From the NCBI RefSeq assembly GCF_001649575.2, contig NC_051453.1, positions 15,794,286 to 15,858,285 on the forward strand: a DNA stretch of 64,000 nt, read 5' to 3'. Under the pieces are notes generated by a model that did no database searches, was not told the DNA's origin, and saw nothing but the letters and a program-made list of their open reading frames with translations. The stretch comes from Kryptolebias marmoratus. Lineage: Eukaryota > Chordata > Actinopteri > Cyprinodontiformes > Rivulidae. This document shows positions 46,507-64,000 of this stretch, one piece after another; the stretch's first letter is position 1, and every line of letters starts with the position of its first letter. Both the position numbers and the translations under genes were made by a program.

Positions 46507-47090
46507 GGACAAACCAGACTGTTCCCCGAAATCCACACTAGTTTTGTTTTTCCTCATTAAACTTACCCATCCTGGTGCTAAACTCTGCACCCCAAGACCG
46601 AATGAAATCCTCCAGAAAGAAGAACGACGGATCTCGCCCCTCACTAACTTTTTTGGTTTGTTTTGTTTTTATGTTGATATCTTGTTTAAAAACTTAAAAA
46701 AAAAAACAACATGTGGAAAGAATCAAAGCAGCTGGTTTAATTATCAGGCCCAGATATAAAGAAAGTATCTGGAAAATTAAAAAAAAAAGCCATTTAATTA
46801 TGGTTTTCAAAAATAGAAATTCCCAAACTTATTGGTTGTCTTCTGGTCTCAGTGTAAATAGTATATCATAAATTAGTGCCGGGAAACAAGAGGCTGAAAG
46901 TCCATCTGTACATTTCTGTGATCTCCTTGGTTTCATTTATTGTTTCTAAATCTGACAACTCACTGGAGTAGCTGAGAGATCTGTACTTGTACATTTAGAT
47001 GCAGTGTCAGTGTTTTATAAATATGTATTTTTCAAGATTACTTGAACAAGATTAAGCCATTAAACGTAAATAAAAGTACTGAAGCTTGCA
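46507..47090 (+). other. chaf1a: chaf1a 3' UTR with poly(A) signal
   Basis: Non-coding after TGA 46504-46506. AATAAA at 47069-47074 is a good candidate signal, implying a ~0.57-kb 3' UTR. Confidence 0.6.
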
Positions 47091-48866
47091 GATTCTTTAT
47101 TCCCTTTCATCGCCCCTCCGGGTTGAAGAAACAGGTGTATTGTGGGTGAAAACACTGAAGAAAAATAAGAATCACATCAATCTGCTTTTCACAGAAATGT
47201 GGAGTTTAAAAAAGGGAAACGTCGTCAGCTCCTGTTTAATGTTTATCCTCCAAACTGAGCCTAAATCAGAGTGAACGCTTTGTTAAACTAAACACTCTAC
47301 TTTAAAACCATTAAATATGAGGTTTATTACATAAAGCTTTCAGTTGGTGGCTCCTTAATAAAGAGGCTGCTGAATATTAACTAAATCTGTTTGGTGTATA
47401 TCTGGTTTTATTACAGAAACACTTAGAGGGTCTATAGTGTCCAGAATTAAAGCCGAAACAAAAACTACTAAAGAAAACAAGTTTTTCTTTAGTAGACAAG
47501 TGCGTCAACACTGCTCACACAGCAGTTTATAGTAGGATTATTGTCACAACATTACATTTACTGGTCTTAAAGCTCTTCTTCTGTTTTATATCAGTGTTAA
47601 TGTGTCCTTTAATCTACGTCTTTCCTGTTTGAATTTAAACTCACACTTGTTGGTAAACCTTTTCACTCGCTCAGAGAAGCTTCTGGGACGTTTTTGCCTC
47701 GTATTTTCGTTTATTAAAGAAAATATGCAGGGTGGAGTCATCTTTATTACAGGCAGGTTCAAAAGCAACAACTCGGAGCGTGGCATTAAAATCACAGCTG
47801 CTCGTTAACTTTACAAAAGTTTACAACGCGTGTTAACGATTTAAAGCCCGACAGAAATGTGGATTTTCCTTCATCGACACTCAAACTGGACAAGAAATGC
47901 TCGACCTCATCTTTTCTCTTTAATCAACAGCTGCTCTAACTTGGATCTGCATCAAATATGAAAATATCTTGTTAATATTTATGAGTTTGAATGATGAGTC
48001 ATTTTAACCTCTGGAAAACTAATTATTTTTATCCAGTTAAGAGAGAGAAAATAAATTTATGTGATTATCTTAAGGCCAGAGGGAGTTGGTAATCTGAGGA
48101 TTATTCCTAATCTTCGACCGTCAAACTTTTCCGTGTTTGATGTTTACATTTAGAGGCGATTTTCCACCTAAAGATGTTTCTTCAAAGTGCTTAGGACCGA
48201 TCCAATTCAAGCTAATATATCTGAACTGATATGAAGTTATCACTGTCCAGTTATTAGCCAGAAAAGTAGGTTTACGGTTCATCGGTTGGTCTTGACAGAA
48301 GTACAAGACGGGGAGGAAAAAAAAAAGTGCAAGGCCACTGCAGAGACGAGGCCAGACGGGCAGCAGAAGCTTACATGTTTACAGTACGGGAGCCAGCCTC
48401 CCATCAGAGATGATCGTCAGTAAACACTGAATTCACCTTGAACACTGATTAAAAACAAACAAGACTTCCATAAAACAAACGGCACCGACGAGCAGAGATG
48501 TTTACAGTGAGCTACGTGAACAAAACCAAGTCTCCACATGCTTTAATAGCTACTGAACGGTCAGATCGTGGAACAGAAGCACTGCTGCCACAGGATTTAA
48601 CATGTAAGAACAATAAAAAAATCAAACAAACTTGGGTTTAGCTTTGTCTTTAACACGTTAGTAGTGCTGCGGAGACTGAAGGGTGTCCTCACATGGGAGG
48701 ATATGCTCAAAATAAATCCATCAGGGTGAAGCTCCCCCAGTTTCTATCTTTAATTAGGATTTTTGTAAAAAATAAATACATCACTAGTCACGGGGCAGTT
48801 TCACCCCAACGGGGGCGAGGAGACGGGGAGGGGGTGGGGGTGTACAGTGAGGACGGAAGGGACTTC
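47091..48866 (-). other. Convergent chaf1a-ubxn6 spacer and ubxn6 3' UTR
   Basis: No protein-coding signal. Minus-strand AATAAA-type hexamers lie at about 47741 and 47708, and again near 47095. The ubxn6 3' UTR may therefore run ~1.1 kb or longer, and the two convergent transcripts could nearly meet. Confidence 0.45.
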
Positions 48867-51800
48867 TCAGCTCAGCGTTCGGATGGTTTCCAGCAGCTCT
48901 GGTTTCAGGAGGGTGGGGCTTTTCCCACCTGCAGCAGCGATATCAGCCTGAACAGCTGCGTCCCAGGCAAACGTGAGCAGGGCACCAGGGACCTGCAACA
49001 CACGGGGGGGGAGATGATAACTGCGTCAAACAGAAAGTGGAGCGCAAACAAACTACATGAATGCGTCACATAACTCCGCCCAACTTACCAAGTTCGATTC
49101 GACGAGGGAAACTTCCTCGGACTCCTGTAGCTTCTGACCTCCGGGAGCGATGAGTTCGAAGGGCTGCCAGCCGTCCACCAGAGACGCTCGCACAAATTCA
49201 AAGAGCGCAGGCAGCCGGTCCCAGGCGTAAAATGTGCCTGTGGAGGGGGGGGGGGAATCACGTCATCTTTACAGAGTCTCAAATACATTAATCGCCCAAA
49301 AACACAATAAAACATTATTTTATTATTTGTTCTTTTCTGATGGTAGAGAGAAGAAAAAAGCAGGGCCTTTTGACCTTGTAGCAGGTTATCATCAGGCAGT
49401 CTGACTCGGAGCAGGGTGTAGTTGTATTTCCTTCTCTCCCTCTGCTCCTCCTTCTCCCTCATGGCTTTAGTGCGAAGCATGGCGTTCTTCTCCACTAGCT
49501 CGCTCCTGAGAAACACACAAAGGACGCAGCTCCTTCAGTACACTCTCTGACCGACAGACACTGAGCTAATGGCTGGAGGTATTTGACACGCCCAGGAAGC
49601 ACATGAAACCGAGCAGCGCAAGAATCAATGAACAGATAACTCTTTACCGGAGGGGTGGGATGTAAAGAGCTAAAGAAAAGCACACAGACTTCTCCTGGGT
49701 CGGATCTATAAAACCGACCTGAGCTGTTGCTCCCTCTTGAGCTCCTCTGCCGTCAGGTTGTAGAACTCCGGCGGGAGCTCGAAGCGCTGGGCGTTAGGAG
49801 AAGGTCTGAACGCCTGAGGCTGCCGGTCCAGCTGGGCTCTGACCGGTTCTCCTCTCTGAAGGCGATCTCTCCGCTCCTTCATTAGCTCCAGAGCGTCAGG
49901 ACTCTGCTCTGGTAACACCAGGAACTCCTCTTCCTCCTCTGATTGTCATTAAAGGTAAACGCAAAAAGTAAAAATAAAGAACATTGATCTCTTGCTGATT
50001 AAATAGCCACAGCAGATATAATCATTAAAAGCAGGAAGATTCTCCCACCCTGGCCCTCGACAGGAAACGTAACGCTGACGAAGCCCAAAGCCTGCAGAAA
50101 CTCCCGGCTGCCCTCAACGGGACGAACTTTCTCCTGAAAAAAACAAACAAACAAAGGAATTATTTTTTTAAAACATAAGTATTTCTTAATATTTTGTCCT
50201 AAATAATCAGTCCAGAGCCACACGGTAATAAATCTTGGGTGGATGCTAGTTTCAAACTCACCTGGAACACCTTGTTGCTGACTTTAATCTTCCTGTATTT
50301 CTCCTCTGTGGGGTTCTTACATATATTGTCAACATACCTGTTAGCAAAGAAAAAAAAGAAAGAGGTTTCATAAAATACAAGTAAATATAGACATTATTCT
50401 GTAAGAAAGGAGAAGCATGAAGCATTAACCTGTTATAAATGAAGTCTTACTTGCTTATGATGTCTACAGTAGCCTTCACCTTCTCTCTGTCTTTGTTGAA
50501 CGTGTGGATCATCATAACAGAAGCTTCAACCTCATCTTCCTCAAAGCGCTGTTGGCAGAAACACAGTACCAGCAACAGCAGCAGGATTACCTTTAATCTC
50601 ACCTCAGTCATTATTCTGTCACTAAAGACTACACACATGTTCTGATTTGAACTAAAAATGAGCCAGCAGCAGCTTCCTTAGAGACGTACCATTAAAATGG
50701 CCTCTTTGATGTGGACCTCCCTCTGACTTTTGGTCAACGTGGCTCCGGTGAGAGGACAGGTGAAATAAACGCCTGACACAGAGAGGCAGGCGGGATCTTT
50801 CACTTTGGATCCCTGGACATGAATCAAAGGTGTTACATTTATTGTCCAACGAGTAGAACGTTGAAGCTGCGCCGTCTGGGCGGCTCCTGTGTGAAGCGGC
50901 ACATACCTCTGCTGCGGACGCCTTTTCCTTTTCAGCCACTGCAGCCGCCTCGGCCTCCAGTTCTCTTTTGACTTTGAGGAAATGCAAGGCAAAAGATGTT
51001 ATCAGAAAGATAAGCCACTACACTAAGGCTTAGAAGATACCAGTGCACAGCAAAACAGATCATGACAGATACTCCTGGACCGGAAGTCCCTCTGTCTTTG
51101 AATCGTTTGCAGATTTTCTACAGTACATATTTCTATAAAGCTGTACATTTTGAAAAATGTTTCCATTAGGTCTGCACAATATATTGAAAATGTATGTGTC
51201 TGTGAGCGCAACGTCAGTAATGCAAACTGCTGCAATAAATAACAGGCCGTTACATTTCACGTACAATGCATTCATGTTCTGCTTGTTATTAATGGATTTG
51301 GATAATCAAACAGACTCACTGGCCTTAAGCTCCACGCCTGGTTTAGATGATTGTGACAACAGTAGAAGCATGAGAAGTGAGGAAAATCTGGGTTTATTGC
51401 AATTGATATTGTCATCGCAACACATGGCAGTTTTTTTTTTTTTTTTTTTTTTTTTTTGTGCAGCCCTAGTTTCCATACTGGTTTGGAAGCGTTGTTGCTT
51501 AATCAATGTCTACTAGTTAAATTCTGATTAAAGCTAAAGCAGTCTGTTTAATGGCACATAAAAATAGAGTTTGAGCCTATTGTCCAACTCTTGTTTGACA
51601 CGAATAAGTAAGAAATAAATGCATTTTCCAAAAACATGCATGTTAGGTTGATTGGTAACTCCTAAATTGTCCCTAGGTGTGAGTGAGAGGGTGAATGGTT
51701 GTTTGTCTCTCTGCGTCCCTGTGATGGACTTGTGACCTGTCCAAGTGTGTCCCCCAGGCTCTTGCACAGTGACTGCTGGAGACAGGAACCTGCTGCCCCG

Positions 51801-52536
51801 CCACCCGGTAGAGAAAAGCAGGTAAAAGAAAATGCATAGCTGGATTTTTGATTCAGACGGGTCTTCATTCCCCGTCTTGCAGGGCATGACAAAGCAAACC
51901 GATTAGCTCCCAGTGACAGGAGGCGTGTGATGGAGCCCAGTTTGATCCGAGGTGTGCCAGCTCGTGTCCCTCACCCTGGTTTCTGATGGCGTCCTGGGAG
52001 GTGTGCACCTTCGGCCGCTGCTTCTGTTCAACCCGGGCCAGGGCTGCGGCTCCTGCCCTCTGGGCTCCTTCACTGGGAGCATGGCGGTTCTGCTTCGAGC
52101 TGGAGCTGCACTGCACCTCCGGTTTGGTGCTGGAGGGACAACAACACCAGATAAGTAAACATGCTACAGGGCCCTTTAATCTCCCAACAACATAGTGACA
52201 CATAAGCTACATATAAGCTTGTTTACAGATTACCTGTTCAGTTATTTTGAAGTTAGCTAAACTAGGAGCCTCCCATAGACTTGAGGGTTACATAATCGAC
52301 TTCAGTAACTAATAACTTAAACAGTGAGCCTGTTTAACACTAACACACATACACAGAAAATAAATCAGACCCAAATCTGGTGTGGTTGAGGACATTAACG
52401 CAGTGTTTAGTTAGCGCCGTAGCAGCTCGTAATAAAGCGAGTTAATTATTTACCTGGTGTCTTCTGTTAACTTCTTTCCGGGTCCTGCGGACTTAAACTT
52501 AATGTCTTTTTTAATGTCTTCAAAAAACTTCTTCAT
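48867..52536 (-). CDS. ubxn6: UBX domain protein 6 (p97/VCP cofactor UBXD1)
   Basis: Eleven exons in transcript order: 52536-52454, 52129-51975, 50971-50907, 50812-50690, 50548-50451, 50337-50262, 50133-50049, 49938-49719, 49505-49375, 49237-49089, 48992-48867. Phases agree, giving 436 residues (human 441). UBXN6 binds the N-terminus and C-terminal tail of p97/VCP and acts in caveolin sorting, lysosome clearance and ERAD. Visible parts: the signature start MKKFFEDIKKDIKFKSAGPG; a VIM-type helix with AALAR (~57-65); the PUB region (~145-245) with GVYFTCPLTGATL and MMIHTFNKD; a linker with FYNLTAEELKREQQLR; the UBX domain (~325-405) starting RKYNYTLLRVRLPD; and the end LKPELLETIRTLS. Intron 2 carries a hAT MITE and a SINE-like copy. 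It is head-to-head with uap1. Confidence 0.97.
51159..51476. mobile_element. hAT MITE with perfect 8-bp target duplication in ubxn6 intron 2
   Basis: The element at 51167-51468 begins TAGGTCTGCACAATATATTG and ends TTTTTTGTGCAGCCCTA, an imperfect terminal inverted repeat of ~13 bases of the TAGGGCTGCACRATAT type common in teleosts. GTTTCCAT occurs exactly on both sides (51159-51166 and 51469-51476). Eight-base duplications are the hAT hallmark. A T27 run (51431-51457) abuts the right terminus. Confidence 0.9.
51630..51835 (+). mobile_element. SINE-like repeat, 5'-truncated copy
   Basis: Shares a run of blocks with the pair at 59.4-60.1 kb: ACATGCATGTTAGGTTGATT, CTAAATTGTCCCTAGGTGTG, CCCTGTGATGGACTTGTGAC and GTGACTGCTGGAGACAGGAAC. 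The tRNA-like head is missing. It lies in ubxn6 intron 2. Confidence 0.75.
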
Positions 52537-52539
52537 CTT

Positions 52540-53399
52540 CTGTTGTTGCCAGAAACAGAAACATAAGAAATGCACCTCAGCTAGCAGAAGGAGGAGGACC
52601 AAAACAAAATTCAGTGGACAGTAAACTGCTTCCGCCTCATAAGGTGACGATGTCGCCCCCATGTGGCGGGAGTTGGAACTGCGGCCAGGACAGGTGGCCC
52701 TGCCCAAACGAGCAGGAACCCTAAGAGTTAATATTTTACAAATGTTTTATAAAGATTTGTTTAAATGTTTTAGATGTTTGTTTTTGAGTAAAACAAGCAG
52801 CTTTTCAGGAGGAAGATCCTCAGCCTTATGGTTGATTTTCAGGCTGCTCCACATCAATGATCTTAGCTTTTACCTGCTGCATGTTGTAATACTGCTTTAT
52901 TATGACCACCTCTTTGCTCAGGGCACAGTCCATTTGATCAGACACTGATAGGGGGCTCCGCCATTATTAACTGAACAATTTTCTGCAGAGGTTATGGCTG
53001 TTGGTGTTGCGTCACAGGCCGCGCCATGTCTGCGGGCCATTGAAATCTCAAAGGGTTTGTGTGAGTTTTAGACAGACTGGTGTTTATTGGCGTGACACAC
53101 AGAAGTATTCTGCTCCAAATCACACAGAAGGGCAAGTTCACATACATAATTACACTATATATTTGTACTGCCTCTTTCAATAGTTATGTTAAGAGTTTAT
53201 GTCTGCGCCTAAATAGGCTGAATTAGTTTTATTAAATAAAGCTGACCCAAAACACACTGATATTACAGACCCCGCCGATTAGATCAGGGAATATAATAAT
53301 TTTGTTACAAACAAATGCATATTTTGTTAAAAAATGAACCTATTTAATGGCTGCAGAGTTCTTTGGCGTTTTTGATACAAAATATATGTATGTTTGCAT

Positions 53400-53400
<1 letters not shown>
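52540..53400. promoter_or_regulatory. Divergent ubxn6-uap1 intergenic region
   Basis: The space between the ubxn6 start codon and the GATA repeat. The first ~170 bases probably hold the ubxn6 5' UTR and promoter. The remainder is AT-rich with no recognised element. No TATA box is obvious for ubxn6. Confidence 0.4.

Positions 53401-53492
<92 letters not shown>
53401..53492. repeat. (TAGA)23 / GATA microsatellite
   Basis: Twenty-three perfect tetranucleotide units without interruption, ~150 bases upstream of the GC-rich uap1 promoter. The length and purity suggest high polymorphism. Confidence 0.98.
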
Positions 53493-53589
53493 CAACTTTA
53501 TGATTTATTTAATAAAAAAACGTTCACTGTCTGGAAAAAGCCGTTCAACCCTTATAACCAGGAGGGTGAAATTTACGAGGTGTCCTTAA

Positions 53590-53739
53590 AGGCAGCACGC
53601 CGACGCCGTTGCCACGTCAAATATGACGCAGCAGGAGGCGTGGCCCGGTGGGAGAAGCCGTAACTGAAGCGTTGTGAGCGAATGTAGGAACAGATATTGA
53701 CATTCGTGGTCGCGCCGTAAAGACGGAGGCTTGTGTAAG
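53590..53739 (+). promoter_or_regulatory. uap1: uap1 promoter and non-coding first exon
   Basis: A CpG-rich block with CCACGTCA (53612-53619; TGACGTGG on the other strand) and TGACGCAG starting at 53624, both CRE/UPRE-like. A CTTGTGTAAG|GTGAGAG donor at 53740 ends a likely non-coding first exon. It would join the acceptor TTATTTCAG ending 54400, which is followed by a second CAG (NAGNAG), so two leader forms differing by 3 bases are possible. Confidence 0.55.
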
Positions 53740-54427
53740 GTGAGAGTTGAATATTTAATTCATCCGGTCTGTAATGTTTCCGCCGCCGCCTCGGGTTCCT
53801 CCGGAGTTGGTGAGTTAGCGGCTAAGGCTCGGTTCAGGGGTCGCCGTGTGTGTCGGACACTCTCCTGTCGCTTCCTATGAGGACAGCCGCTGAAATGAAA
53901 ACATTAATAAATGAAAATGAGTTCATTGATACGAACAGCAGAGCTTTATGGTCGTGGTTAGATCTTATTTCACGCTGCTTGTGAAATGGAGCTTTGAGAA
54001 AAACCTTAAAACTTGATGTTCTGATGGACAGGTCCTGTAAGAAACTCAAGGTTTAAAGTTTTATGGTTAAAAATAGCTCATATTGTCATTATTCTTGATA
54101 TTGACTTGAAGCATATGAATCAGCATGTGATAGTGTAACTTGAGCCCTCAGCATCACCTTAAACCACTGTAATAATGTGTGGATCTCGTCTAACAAGATG
54201 CTTTTTGTGGGTGTGGGGTTATTAGACAAGAGCTATGAGCTTAGCTTTTAATACTTTTAATACTTTAATACTTTTAATTCAGGATGATCTGTCAGCAGTT
54301 TAGTGGCACCTAGGATCTAAGAAATACCACTCTGTCGAGGGTAGGGTCTGCTTTTTAAATTGTAAGTTTGCTTATAAGTTAACAGTTGTTGTTATTTCAG
54401 CAGAGTCTGCCACAAACTCAGCTGATC

Positions 54428-63877
<9,450 letters not shown>

Positions 63878-64000
63878 GTGATCCCGTTGTGTCGCGTCAC
63901 TTTCACCACGAACACGAACGCACAAAAAAAAAACCACGGGTCGCGGGTGGTAAAGCCCCACACTTTTCACTCTGTTTTTTTTTTATTTTTTTTTTTTAGG

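Overview
The window is nuclear DNA from a vertebrate, almost certainly a percomorph teleost. The evidence is split genes with GT-AG introns, long AT-rich introns, teleost-type Tc1/hAT/MITE and SINE-like repeats, abundant microsatellites, and proteins that align by eye with human SCAMP4, CHAF1A, UBXN6 and UAP1. TAGC-rich minisatellites and a ~300-bp dispersed repeat dominate the introns; a cyprinodontiform (killifish/livebearer) is a guess, not a demonstration. There are no bacterial-type operons, CRISPR arrays or rRNA/tRNA genes.

Layout from left to right: (1) 1184-5680 (+), a four-exon gene for a 231-residue single-Ig membrane receptor that I do not recognise. (2) ~6560-25925 (+), a class 4 semaphorin (sema4e-like, 799 residues): an inferred non-coding first exon at a CpG/E-box promoter near 6.5 kb, a start-codon exon at 14.6 kb and twelve further coding exons. 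(3) 35675-29131 (-), scamp4, converging on the semaphorin. (4) 37245-46506 (+), chaf1a, the large CAF-1 subunit (879 residues), head-to-head with scamp4. (5) 52536-48867 (-), ubxn6 (436 residues), converging on chaf1a. (6) 54428 to beyond the right edge (+), uap1, head-to-head with ubxn6 and cut by the window end after residue 453.

All coding exons were joined by hand. Splice phases agree across every junction of all six genes, and total lengths match family expectations where the family is known. The genes act in unrelated processes: cell-surface signalling and guidance (Ig receptor, semaphorin), membrane traffic (scamp4), replication-coupled chromatin assembly (chaf1a), p97/VCP adaptor work (ubxn6) and UDP-GlcNAc synthesis (uap1). 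The arrangement is vertebrate synteny, not a functional cluster: CHAF1A, UBXN6 and SCAMP4 lie on human 19p13.3.

The rest is introns, UTRs and repeats. The most distinctive non-coding items are a ~300-bp repeat present as a tandem trimer, a dimer and several single copies; a deleted hAT-like transposon retaining a CGGBP1-like zinc finger; a hAT MITE with a perfect 8-bp target duplication in ubxn6; a Tc1-like element filling most of one semaphorin intron up to the splice acceptor; complementary TAGC arrays flanking the semaphorin start-codon exon; and an inverted SINE-like pair in uap1. I found no convincing new multi-gene system. The best candidate for a poorly described gene is the small Ig receptor with its Grb2-type YVNT tail motif.
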